A DNA stretch of 64,000 nucleotides from Astrocystis sublimbata. Its lineage: Eukaryota; Ascomycota; Sordariomycetes; Xylariales; Xylariaceae. Shown here in pieces: positions 49,301 to 61,000 of the stretch. The position numbers were made by a program, and so were the translations under genes. Below the pieces are notes generated by a model. The model was not told the DNA's origin. It did not search any database and was given only the letters and a program-made list of their open reading frames with translations. Every line of letters begins with the position of its first letter. Within the stretch, counting starts at the first letter, position 1. The stretch lies in contig JAJNNY010000010.1 of NCBI GenBank assembly GCA_022453515.1, positions 186,001 through 250,000 on the forward strand, read 5' to 3'.

Positions 49301-51558
49301 AGAACAAGATTACTCTAGATGAGGTTATCAAACACCAGAGCAACTACGGTGGCCATGCCACTAGCCTGCTTGCGAACTCCTCCATCTCATCTGGAAATCA
49401 GTTCGATCTGAAGGCCCTCAACAAGAGCTCAAGGAAAAAGCTCGACTCATACCAGCAGCTCTTTTTCAACCTCCAAACGCAGCCACAGTATCTTACCCGC
49501 CTTTTCAAACGACTCCGAGAGCAAGGCACTGCCGAAAAGGAATATAAGCGTATCGAACTGTTGATTATGGGGCTATTTGGCTACGCCCAGAAAACCAGAG
49601 AAGAATACTATCTCCTGAAACTTATTAGCAGGTCAATACGCGAAGAGGTTGACTGCTGCAACTCTCCACAAGACTATTTCAGGGGTAACTTCTTCTGGAC
49701 GAAGCTTCTCAACAATTACAGTCGCTCCCCTCGTGACAGGAAATACCTCAGAGATCTTCTTGGTCCATTAATACGAGACAACATCATCGAGGATCCTGCA
49801 TTGGATCTAGAGAGTGATCCTTTGCAAATCTACAGGTCGGCTGTCAATGATGAGGAGCTAAGCACCGGTCAGCCTAGCAGACGCCCTCTGGATATACCGC
49901 GTGACCTTGCCATCAAGGATCCAGAAACCCGTGAGCTATTCATCGACCACCTTCGAGATCTGCGAGAAATATGCGATCAATTTCTCGTCGCCCTAGAAGA
50001 CCTACTTCCGAGGATACCATACGGATTGCGATTCATCTCTCAGCAGATATTTGAAGCGCTATGTGATCGGTTCAAGCGCGAGCCTCAACACCATATACTC
50101 CAGCTCGTCAGCAACTGGGTCTGGCGATTTTATTTCCAGCCAGCTGTCATCAACCCAGAGCAGGTGGGTGTCGTCGAAAAGGTGCTTAGCCCACTACAAA
50201 AACGGAATCTCGGTGAAGTCGCAAAGGTGCTGAGCCAAGTCGCCTCCGGTCGCCCATTTGGTGGTGATAATATTTACCTCCAGCCCCTCAATGCATTTGT
50301 GGGCGAGTCAATTGAGCGACTTGCTCATATCACCCAAGGGCTGATCTCAGTCGCTGACGCCGAACACACTTTTGGAGTGGACGAGTTCAACGATTTATAT
50401 GCCAAAAATCGGCCAACACTTTACATCAAGATGAGTGACATATTTGCAATTCACAGTCTAGTGACACAAGAACTTGCCAGCATTTGCCCCGGTCGAAATG
50501 ACGTTCTTATCGAGATCCTACAAGATCTCGGTAGCGCAAAGAGCAATGAAAGCGAGATGCATGCTGCTGGCTCGTCCGACATCCAGATGTTCCTGACACC
50601 CAAGCTTCATGACGTTAACGACCCTGAGGCAGATGTCAAGTCTCTTTTCATGGAAACGAAAAGGTGTATCTTGTACATCATTCGGGTTCAGTCAGGTGCC
50701 AACTTGTTGGAGATTCTTGTCCGCCCACCCACCCAAGAGGACGAGCAGAAGTGGCAATCGCTTCTACGAGAAGACTTTGCCTCGGGAAGCAACACGAAGG
50801 GTGCCTACTCAGACGTCAACATGGTCGATGTGACTCGCATGTCATACTATGATATGAAACGGAATGCACTAGAAAACATCATGCGTCTGGAGCAAATGGG
50901 ACGTGTCACAAAGCATAACTACTACCAAGACGTCCTGAATGCAATTGCGCTAGATATCCGAACGAAGAGTCGGCGCCGTGTCCAGCGACAACGGGAGCTT
51001 GAAGGCGTGCGCCTGACGCTCAACAATCTCCACCAGAAAGCCAAGTACCTTGAACAGCAAAGGAAGAGCTACGACGACTATATCGAACAGGCCATGGCGA
51101 CGCTCCAGAAGCACAAAGGGTAAGCTTCCTCACCTTCCAAGTACGATCATGACTAACCACTGCACTGTAGAAAACGTCACTTCTTCCCGTTCACGAAACA
51201 GTACAACCATCAACGAGAGCTCGAGCGATCGGGGCGGGTACCGAAATTCGGCTCATACAAGTATAGCGTCCGCGCTTTATTCGGCAAGGGTGTTATTGTC
51301 TCGTGGCAAGGCGTACCAGAACGCGATTGGGGCAACATCAACTTGACGATAGCGTGCGATCAAGTCGGAATATTTAACGTCGAGGGAAGCCGCGGTCATA
51401 TCCAGATGCCCGGGGCCAACGCCGTCATACCAATTGAAGACGTCCTCCAAGCTCAATTCGAAGCACGTCAGTTCATGGATGTCTTTGAGGGCAACTTGAG
51501 GGTTAACGTCAACCTTCTACTGCATCTTCTGTACAGGAAGTTCTACCGGACGCAGTAA
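46312..51558 (+). CDS. IQGAP-family Ras GTPase-activating-like protein (Rng2/Iqg1)
   Basis: Two exons, 46312-51119 and 51171-51558, with a 51-nt intron, give 1731 residues. The domains are a disordered Ser/Pro-rich N-terminus (about 1-260), a calponin-homology actin-binding domain (about 271-393, from WMDKQRQFLQAYEYLCHIGEA), about sixteen IQ-like calmodulin or light-chain binding repeats (about 471-930), a RasGAP-like domain (about 1090-1450, FRGNFFWTKLLNNYSR), and the RasGAP C-terminal domain (VRLTLNNLHQKAKYLEQQ through exon 2). In other fungi this scaffold sits at the septation site, links actin, myosin II and formin, and drives actomyosin-ring assembly. Its GAP domain normally lacks catalysis and binds Rho-type GTPases. 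Many IQ repeats begin LQ rather than IQ and several lack the full RGxxxR. The ATG at 46312 is the first in frame. Confidence 0.95.
47890..49149 (+). repeat. Coding array of 14 IQ-like repeats in exact 90-nt register
   Basis: The two-residue [LIM]Q anchor of each repeat begins at 47890, 47980, 48070, 48160, 48250, 48340, 48430, 48520, 48610, 48700, 48790, 48880, 48970 and 49060: thirteen successive steps of exactly 90 nt (30 residues). Two further IQ-like units upstream start at 47722 and 47812, so one step there is 78 nt. Repeats at 48430, 48520 and 48610 are the most alike (LQAHVRAAAVRRE and close variants). Confidence 0.9.
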
Positions 51559-52309
51559 GTCCGTAGTTCTTGCTTGTACGAGTTCTCCATGTCAGGCAGA
51601 AGGGGTTCAACGAAATAGGTTCGGGATATGGACGGTTGGGAGGGGCCTTTTATATATGATATGGTGGAATGGGTGATACCAGGTGTCATGGGTACGGCTT
51701 ACATTGCATGCATTGTTCAAATTCTGTTAGGTGGATAACATTGGTGTTGGATGGTATTCGTTGCTTTGTATTTTTGCATCATGTGGTGGGTGGTATGGCG
51801 CTTTTGGTGATATGCGAAGCGTTCGTTGCCAATCGATCATGAGTCTCTCGGCAGTGCATAACGACGGAACGGCAGGGGCTGCATTAGGGGATAAATTTAT
51901 TTGACCGATTCAATAAGTATTGTAATGACCATCACAGCTGAAAACATTGCTTACTTACAAGCGAACCTTGTCCGTTTAGTTTTTCCTTTCGTGGTATTTT
52001 CTACTCGCAATTTCACTTGGCTTCTCTTGCGAGGGTTTAGTCTACGGAACACCCATAACGGCTTTCGACTACTTTTGTCTTCTGCCACAACCAATGGACC
52101 CCTAGATGAGCTGTCTATGACGCATCTACCGTGAAGTCAAACAGTCGAGATTGAAATTTTAATTTTCAACTATGATCTACGACAAGTCTAGATGACGCCC
52201 CGAGATAGAAACCTTGCGCCTTTTAGGTATGTACGTGCAACATTATGCTATTTATATGTTCAGAGAATTGAATATCTGCCCCTTCCCCTCCTCATAGTTT
52301 CTCTTTTAT
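51559..52309. other. Intergenic region between convergent genes
   Basis: 3' flanks of the IQGAP and GH76 genes; no other support. Confidence 0.5.
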
Positions 52310-53970
52310 CTAAGAGTGAACTCTTCGCTTATGTTTCCTCGCGCCACACTTGGTGTGGGTAGGCGGGTTGTCGACACTCTTCACAGGGGCTGTGGTAGTC
52401 TCTGAAGGCGAGGCAGCTACGCTGCTCGTCGCATCAACGGTGGTGCTTGTTGCAGGAACTGTAGTGCTTTGAGCAAGAGTAGTGGCCACGCTCGTCGCGG
52501 AAAGCTTGGTTGTCGTGGCGGTATGGGAAGACGATGGGACAACGCTTGTCTGAGCAGGGGGCGTTTCAGTGGTCGTGTCGGTCTCGTTCCCGGCGTGGGC
52601 GACGGCAAAAGGAGGCGCTTCGAAAACAAGCAAGCTCTGAATAGTCTCCAACGCACTGAGCTCGACACCGAAATCAGATTGACCATCGAAACCTTTAGCC
52701 GACCACGTTACGCCACAGGTCGAGTTGCCGTGCCCAACGCAACTCTGCGCCGCGCCTTGGGCGCTGCGCTCTAGCATGTCCATGACTTGGGTCTTGACAC
52801 TTGGCACGAGGACAGCCGTCTTTCCCAACCACCGCGACAGCGAGGCTTTGAAGGAGGTCTGGTCTGTCGTGCAGCCGTGGCCAGGCTCGCACTTTTGCTC
52901 GTACATGACGCCCGTCTTGGCCGGCGTGAAGTACGTTTTGGCCGCAGTGTCAACGAAACCCTGCACACGCTCCTCCCACGTGGCATCTCCGGTGAAGTTG
53001 TACATGTGCGCGGCGCCGTGTAGGTACGTAGCGATGTTGTACGACCATTGGTCTGGGTTGACCTTGGTGCAGTTGGCGCCATCCTCGTCTGAAGTGCCGT
53101 CGTACACGTGGTAGTCATCGCTCACGAGCCCGACGCTGCGCGACCAGTCCCAAATCTTTATCGCCCAGTCTGCGTACTTTTGTTCGCCGGTGTATCGTGC
53201 CAGCCGTGCCGAGGTCTGGAAGAACGCGCCGTTGGTCACGGAGTTCTTGTACTATAAGCATGTCAGCGTTAGAGATGCACTCTATGAAAATGACTTGGAT
53301 TATTGGGGGCTTAAGGATCCGATGAAGAATAAATGAGCTTCAACTTACGGTCCAGCCGTTCGCATTGCGGTCGAACTGCCATTTGAGCCCGCCACCGCAG
53401 GTATCACTGTCGTCGTTCCATCTGGATGCAAAGAGATCGAAAGTATTGGCTGCAATTTTGTCCCAGCTCGGGGCGCCGGGCAACGTGTCGAAGTCATACT
53501 CCATGGCTGTGAGGGCGCTGTATAGCCAATAGGCCTAGAGATTCGTGTTAGACAAAGTGTCACACAGCGTTCGTCGAGCCCTATTCGGAGCTTGTGTCGA
53601 TGAGCGTCTCACTTACCTGGTCATCGTTTGCTTCCCAGCTCGCCTGTTCTGGAGGCATGAAGTCGAAATTGGGGCCCACATTCTTCCCCAGAGCCGATAA
53701 CAGATCCGCCTTGTATGTGTTATCCTTCGTATAAACGGTATAGTCCATCAATCCGGTCCAGCCGGATCCCGATAGCCACCAAAACCATGGCTGTGGCTGG
53801 TTGAACTGCCCCGTCGTCGCCTCCTCGTTGTGAAAGACGTAAAGTCCCTTGGCGACCGTTTTGGCGGCCTCCTTGACCGAGTTGCTATCCTTCGCATTGA
53901 GCTGTAAGCCCATGCCAGCATGGGCAAAGGCAACCGCCGCGATGGCGACACTCGATGAGGACGTCTTCAT
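52310..53970 (-). CDS. Glycoside hydrolase family 76 endo-1,6-alpha-mannanase (Dcw1/Dfg5-like)
   Basis: Three minus-strand exons, 53970-53617, 53534-53349 and 53251-52310, with introns of 82 and 97 nt, give 493 residues. Residues 1 to about 20 are a signal peptide. Family blocks are PWFWWLSGSGWTGLMDYT, QASWEANDDQAYWLYSALTAMEYDF (with the intron between Q and A), [28 protein letters not shown] and GTSDEDGANCTKVNPDQWSYN. Yeast relatives act as cross-linkers that attach GPI mannoproteins to wall glucan. A Ser/Thr/Pro-rich, heavily O-glycosylatable region (about residues 405-470) follows the catalytic part. Unlike most members, the C-terminus is basic (CGARKHKRRVHS) with no hydrophobic GPI-attachment tail, so this copy looks freely secreted unless a 3' exon has been missed. 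The start chosen gives a clean signal peptide. Confidence 0.92.
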
Positions 53971-56433
53971 TTTTGTGGTCTCTGTAAGGAATAAATAACA
54001 CTGATAAACGTACACGACCAAGAATAGAAAAGTCAGAGTACAGAGGAAATCGAAGAGAATGAAGGCTTAGAGACTGAACGAACGATTACGCTCCATAATG
54101 GTCCCCATGAAGGTGGCCATAGGGCTCTTTTTGAAGGAAACAACTGTTTGTTGGTCCGGGCTGCCGGACCCCCCTGCGCATCTACGATTGACAAAGCACT
54201 TTACCCACTGAGCGGCACAGGATCAAAGGGAGGTGACCGAGGTGTCCTACACCAGACCATTCACGACATATACGAGCTGACAAGTGACCAGTCATGCGCG
54301 CCACGGCTGACGCCGCTTGTCGATCCCTAGACCCCTTCCCCCATCCCTTTCACATGTCGCCTGGTGTGCCTGGTGTGCCTGGTGCGTACCTGGTGTTTCT
54401 CAACGACAAAGAGGAAGTTGGGCGGTTGGCTGGCGACTAAGGCGCCAATAAGAATGCCTGTGAGGATCCGATTTTGGGGGCGTAATGGAGCCACGTTCCT
54501 GCAGCCCTTGGCCATGCGTCGTTTCATGCTATTCCTGGTCGGGCTAACGCAGCTCTAGTCAGGGGCCAAATAGCCCTTGGAATGTGGAGTTGCCTTGCCA
54601 AGGGACATGGGGGCTTAGCTAGACGGACGATGACATTGAAAATGGTAGGTCGTCGAGGGTCGTCGGGAGCATGCGCCTTGGCTACTGCTACGAGTACTAT
54701 TACCTACTACTACTTACTATATGCTTGAGCATCGCCAGCGTCTCGCCCGCCCCCCAACACGATCGATCTTGAGAAACAGGGCGCTTCGAAGTTCCAGGTA
54801 ACATTCAGAATATGTAAGGCAGAATTTCTACCAATTAACATGCCTGTTAAGGCGAGGGCACACTCAATCCAAGGCTGTTGTTTGTTCTCCTGAGTAATTA
54901 GAACCGACTACCTAGTGATTAGCATTGGTTGCCGATGTCTACTCATTTCCATAAGCAGGCACTTGGCGCTACAACTTCATACCTACCTACTTACACACAC
55001 AGTACATAATAGGGATACAACCAGACCCCGCATGGCAGTGGCTTGCCACAGACACTTCTGCCTTTTACGGTTCTGATCATATGGGAGGTTCCAAGCAACT
55101 ACATGCCACCAGCCTATTCTGACAGCGCCACAGAGCAGGGCGGCCAAAATCGACAAGGGCGATCCTGTTATTGAGCTAGTCCTAGCTCTGCGGCCTCTCA
55201 AGCCTGTCTGTCTGCATCATGCCCTTGACGCAAATAAATATCCCGCCTGTGCCCTCAACTTGAAGGTTCCACTGCGCTTCTCCCTCGCCACGACTTGTTA
55301 CGATTGCATCTACATAGTAAATTACAGTCCCAAATGCGCCCTTTGGTGGTCGTGGCAGATTGCTCTTGGCGTCCAGGTCCAGCCTTTGCCATCCGCCGGA
55401 TGGAAAATGCATAGGTACCCGGAAAGACTGACCGCGCCACCAAGCATCATCTGGATATCAACAAGCATCGAACATGAGATACAGCTAGCTACGAGTTACA
55501 TAGCATGGTACGTAATCAGTGCAAATATGGTGGGGTCAGAAAAATACTCGTGCTTTTTATCTTCTTCTGAGACTCTATCGCAGAGAGTACTTGGCATAGT
55601 GCTTGTCTGAAGATTCACATGCCTCAAAGAGAATAAGTATTAAAAAATAAAGAATCAGGTATGATATATGTAACATATATCTACACGGTCATGACAAACA
55701 AGATTGAACAAAAGATAATATATAATTGAAGTAGCTTGAAAGGGAAGCTAGAACATCGTTGTGGGCTCTTCAGCCTACTATCGGGTCGGATTGATATGCG
55801 TCAAATCCCATTTTAGCACCAAAACTCACCACCTTTACTAATTGATAAAAAATACCCAAACTGGTCGGGAGAAAAAAAGGAAAAAGATATTCGAAGGTTT
55901 AATGCCTAAATAACAAGACCTACTAATTATCTTTCTTGTAGCTTTTCTTCGTATAATATGGTATCAATGTAAATATCAGGTATTGAAACTACTAGTAATT
56001 CTGGTGGGGATAGGAAACCAACAGGAGTGTACATGTAACTCAGGTATTTGAACCAGTTGACTAAAGAACTTGGATGATGCGTGTGCCACTTCAGCCATCA
56101 ATTTTGTTTGTATGCTCCAGCCATTGAAATATGATAATGGTAACCTTCCGTACGTCAGCAACAGTTACATTGAGCCGGAAGCTCTCACGGTAGGTGTTCG
56201 GTGGGGACTCGGCGGTTTTGTATCCACCCTTCGGAGGTCATCGCCGAATTCATGACCGAACAACTCAATCAGACAAGAATGTGTTGAGGAGCTTGTGTGT
56301 TATGAGACCTATGCAGTCTGATATATATTCACCCATTACTCGACGTCCATTTCTCTCATGAGTATATACCAAAGAGTAATTTCAACATTCACACTTCTAC
56401 AGTAATTGCCCGGAGATAATTTCAAGAGCTACG
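53971..56433. other. 2.5-kb divergent gene-poor region
   Basis: No supported gene. Contains a TGGTGTGCC tandem at about 54361-54385 and an AT-rich stretch at 55620-56000. Confidence 0.5.
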
Positions 56434-57713
56434 ATGTCACCCAAACTACCTGCGACTATGCGATCGCTTGTAGCGCCAAAATTCTGCACTCCCACTGAGT
56501 ACGAAGTTATTGATATGCCACTACCAACCATCAAGAAGCCGGAAGATGTCCTTATCAGAGTATATGCTGGTGGTCTACAAACCGGCGACACACAGCGTGC
56601 TTATGGCGCGACAAGGATGCTTCCAGGAAAGATGGAATTTCCAATGAAGTTAGGGATGGAAGGCGTGCGTGTCACCCGTCGCCGTTGAGCCACATTTCGC
56701 TGACCACATTTGCTAGTCTGGCATGGTAGTAGCCGTCGGCTCGGCTGTGACCAAATTCAGGCCTGGTGATGAAGTATATGCCGTCGCCTGGCCAGGACGA
56801 CCCATGGATCTCTTCGCCGAAGTCGGTTTCTTATCGGAGTACGCCGTGGTACCGCAATCCTGCGTGCTTCCCAAGCCAGCGAGTCTCGCACACGAAGATG
56901 CAGCTTCGTTGCTTGCGTTCACACAGACAGCTTATCAGTGTGCTGAAACGGCTCTGCGGCTTATGCGTGAAAACGGTGTCGCGGATGGCCTGGCAGGCAA
57001 GACGGTGTTTGTACCAGGGGCACTCAGCGCTACAGGCTCGGTCGCCATTCAGCTGCTGAAAAATCACTATAACGTTGGACGCGTGATCTCAACCGTCTCG
57101 ACAGAGAAGCTCCCGTTCGTTGAGCAGTACTTGCCAGACCTCGTGGATCAACTGATTGATTACAAAACCACGAAACGCCTCACAGATGTCGTCCAGCCTG
57201 GTAGCGTGGATTTCGTCTTGAACACCCAGTGGGACCTCGTGAATACCTTCCCTTTGGTAAACCCGAAAAAGGGCGTTGTCGTTTCCATCAGCAGTGCGCC
57301 ACATCCTAGTCTGATGCGCGAGATGTTACCTACTGCCCCATTTTGGCTTTTCTGGGTATTGGCTATCGCACAGTGGTATTACGCATTCCAGCTGCGCGGC
57401 ACAAACATTCGATATATGTTTGGTGAGTGGACCGTCTCCTTCAAACATCACCTCATTTACCTCCCTTCTCCAAGCAACTGGTCATGAGAGCCTATGCCTT
57501 CACAAGTACGAACTGACCCATAACCTTGAAGTTTCGGGAAATTTTGCGGTGCGGGAGCAGATGGAGCAAACAGGCGAAATCATTGCAAGAGGCAAGGTCA
57601 AACCTGTCAAGCGGGTGGTAGCCCTCGAGGACATTCAAGCAGTCAGGGAGGGATGCGAGCAAGTGTACCGAGGCACAGGCGGAATAGGAAAGTTAGTTAT
57701 TACCATGGGCTAA
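56434..57713 (+). CDS. Zinc-independent MDR-family reductase (quinone oxidoreductase / GroES-like)
   Basis: Three exons, 56434-56664, 56717-57422 and 57532-57713, give 372 residues. The N-terminal GroES-like part includes PEDVLIRVYAGGLQTGDTQ, and PMKLGMEGSGMVVAVG is restored over the 52-nt first intron. The nucleotide-binding fold carries KTVFVPGALSATGSVAIQLLK. The catalytic and structural zinc cysteines of true alcohol dehydrogenases are missing, so a zinc-independent NADPH reductase is expected; the substrate is unknown. A hydrophobic, aromatic segment (FWLFWVLAIAQWYYAF) before the last intron is common in the fungal branch. The second intron is uncertain. The acceptor at 57531 is preceded by a CTGAC branch-point match and gives MFVSGNFAVREQ, whereas an acceptor at 57474 has a stronger pyrimidine tract and would insert 19 residues in frame. 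Confidence 0.85.
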
Positions 57714-58051
57714 ACAGTTACATGATAATACAGCAACCACTTCAGATCCGAAACCACTCTCCTCTCTACAAACGCCGAATTGCATTCGAAATGTTAAGTA
57801 CACAAAAGACGAAATAGCTTAGAGTAGCTCCGTCGAAAAATATCTTGACTGCAGGAAATAGCAAAATGAAATTGCGGCTGCCGAAAAGAGACATGCTAAG
57901 TACAACGGTCAATGTGCCATCACAATATCCTAGGAATAGCAGTCTAGAGCCTGATGTGTTGAGGCTATTGGGCTACTGACATCCAGGCACACTGTGTCGA
58001 TAACGACCCAATGTCTAGTGTCTATGTCGAGGCGGCTAAAGTATTTCTCTC
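57714..58051. other. Short intergenic region between convergent genes
   Basis: 338 bp of 3' flanks; no feature seen. Confidence 0.5.
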
Positions 58052-61000
58052 CTAGGAGTCTAGGAATACGATCGGCTCATACGCGTTATACTCCACCTTA
58101 TTAAAAGGGTTGACCAGGCGCCTATCGAACTTAGGATTGAGCCACAGGTGAATCCAAACAACAGTCTTGTTCGGATCCTTATTGTGCCTAGACCCGACGA
58201 GGGACGCAGTCAAGGGAGCCCTGAGCGTTGATTGCACATCATTTACTTTTATCTGCGCGCGCCGGGAACTGTTGACATCTTCCTGGAGGATACCAAGTTG
58301 TAGTTTCTCCCCATGTTTATTGCCCCATGCCTCTAGCAGGTATGCCACGCAAAACATGTCGAAGCTCTCGTTATCTTTGGTTAGAATATATGGCACGAGC
58401 GCTTCGCAAGCTTCCGTCTGGAGAAACTGTACGAAATCGTAGTTGGAGGCCGCGTGTACCTTCGTATTAGCCACTTGAGAGTTGATCGACTTCAACAGTA
58501 CCAAGATGGCGTTAGTGGCCAAGAATTGGCAATCTTCCACAGCAAAAGTCCAGTTAACACCACCCCGGAATTGACTGGCGAACTGTCGTACTGCTGAGGA
58601 ACGAGAAGGGTCCGGGTATACACGTAACTCGTGGAACCCCGAGGTACTCTCTTCACGCTCTGTCGCAGTTGTCTTTTTCCAGGTTGGTCGGGTATTCTCA
58701 TAGATTGGTGGCCTCAAAGAATCGTCGATGTCAGTGTCCGCGTCATCTTTGCCACCACTGGTGTCTGCCATGTTGGCGCCCGTAGCTGCACCAAACTGGC
58801 CGCCGTTGCCGCCCTGCTGTAAGGGTGCGGATTGATCACTGCGAAATTTCTTGGTGGTTGACGAGCCATTCAAAAACTCAATGGGCATCTTGCGCTTCCG
58901 GGGGTTGCTGCGAGGAATGTTTGACCTGGCCGTCGGCGGCACCAACGGGACCAGTGGCACGTGAGGACGGGTAATTCTCCCCCATATCCTGGAGAGGCCT
59001 AAGAATCGGTTTCGATAGAACGGTCTCTGCGGATAGAGCGCTGGTGAGGGTAAGTTAGCATTCTATACACACGCACAGCTCTGATTTTGCTACTTCTCAC
59101 TTACCATTGCCCAACTCGTTGCTGATGAGTACCTTTTGAAGCAATGTGTCACCCATGGGGAACACAGCCGGACCAGGTGCGAACTTCTCATCACTTCGTC
59201 CGTAAGGGACGAAACCTGACATTCTTGCTCGTCCATTCCGCCCCCTTCTCATCCTCGAACCTTGTCGCCCTGTTGGGATCTTCATGTTTTGGGCTGTCCT
59301 AGTATTACGGGCATTGGACTGGAAGTCTTTAGTGTCAGATCTGCCCATATTGGTGTCGACAGGCTCGGTGTCATAAAAGTCCGGATCATCTGCGATGGCG
59401 GGAAGATTGTTTTCTTTGTCGCCGCGGCTTTGTTTTTTCTTCTCAGGGTTGTCCATTGTCGGTCTGCGCGGACGAAATGGGTTGAACCTTCGACTGTCAA
59501 AGTCCGAGATACCGCCCGTATTATGCCAATTGTTCGGTGCAGGGCCGTGGTGTATGTTGAGAGGACGTGCGTACACCGGCTTCTCCTTTCCTACAGGTAC
59601 TCGGGTGGTCAAGATACCATAGGCCTGGCCAGACTTGGATGGGTCTTTTCTGGATATCTCGTCTTTGCGTGCTCGGACGGCCTCATGTCTATGTGGGAGC
59701 ATGCGGGAGAGTGGCCATCGTTGCATGTTAAAGAAGTGTTGTCGTGTATGTGGTGCCTGGTACCTTCTCTGGTCCTTTGTTGCCCACTCAAAGAGATTCG
59801 GTCTTTCAAGACCTTGGTACTCTTTGTCGGCTTGGTCTTTGAAACCACTAAGCCGGCCGGGGTACATCGTGGGCCGATTCTGAAAACAGTTTTCAATGAT
59901 CCCCTCGCGGATGGTTTTGAAAGCGTCAAAATCTTCATTGAGATTGGTCCCCGGCTTGAACAATGCCGGGTCTGCCTTCGTCAGGATCTGCCTGATATGC
60001 GGAAGTGCAAGCGCCACCTCTCCATCCCCCTTTTGTATCGTTGTATGCCATTGTTCGATGGCGTTGTTGTAGTCCTTGACCGTAACGGGCTGCCGCCACT
60101 TTTCGACCACCACAGCAGTAGTTGGGGCAGCATTTGCGCTGGTAACGTTCTCGGGGCGTGGCTCTTTGAGTTCCACCGAAAGGTCTAGAGGTTTCTTGAG
60201 TGACACTGCCGCGGTAGCTTTTTCCAGATACTGTAATCCGTTTTTGATCTGATCCGCGTATCTCATCGTCCGACCCGCACGATAAGCCAGATTCCTGAAG
60301 AACTGAACCGTTCTCTCAGGGGTTTGTGTGTGGTGCATGTCGCGCGGGTAATAGTGCCTCATGCGGTCGTGCTTGTCCTTGTGATTCTCTTGATATTGTG
60401 CCATGTATGCCCCAGCTGCTTCCCAGGAGGCCAAGTCCTCCCGATGAGGCGCAGCTCGTTCGTTCTCAACATTGTCTGATGCTATATTATGAACTCGAGG
60501 CAAGCCTTCGGGAGCAAGATAGTCTTTGATGAACTCCCGTCTTTTTTGCAAAGAGGCTTCGGAATCTGGCTGTTTCTCCTCTGTTTCGACTCGCTGCAAT
60601 TCGGAGTGAAGTTCTGATCCGGTGTGGTCCAGCATGAATTCCAGCTCACGAGAGTACCTAAGTCTATTTCCAAGGTACATTGACCACTTGCCGTAAGCAT
60701 TATCATAGTGGTCTACCATTTTGTTTAGGTACTTCTCGTTAAGCTCGTGGAACTGCTCGGGGCCGGGGTAGCGCCACCTCACACGATCTTCAGGGTGCAC
60801 ATTGTAGCTTGGCCGACCGACCCTCGCAGGCTCGCTGCCGTACTCTGGAGAATATCTAGGACCTATTAGCGTTCATATACCTTCGGTTCACTATTCACAC
60901 CAACTTACAAGCACCTTCTCAGGTTTTGCAGCTCCATACACAGAAACTCTGCTTCATCGAGTGAGAATTGGTAACATCCGTTGGGATGTTCGGGGTTGGA

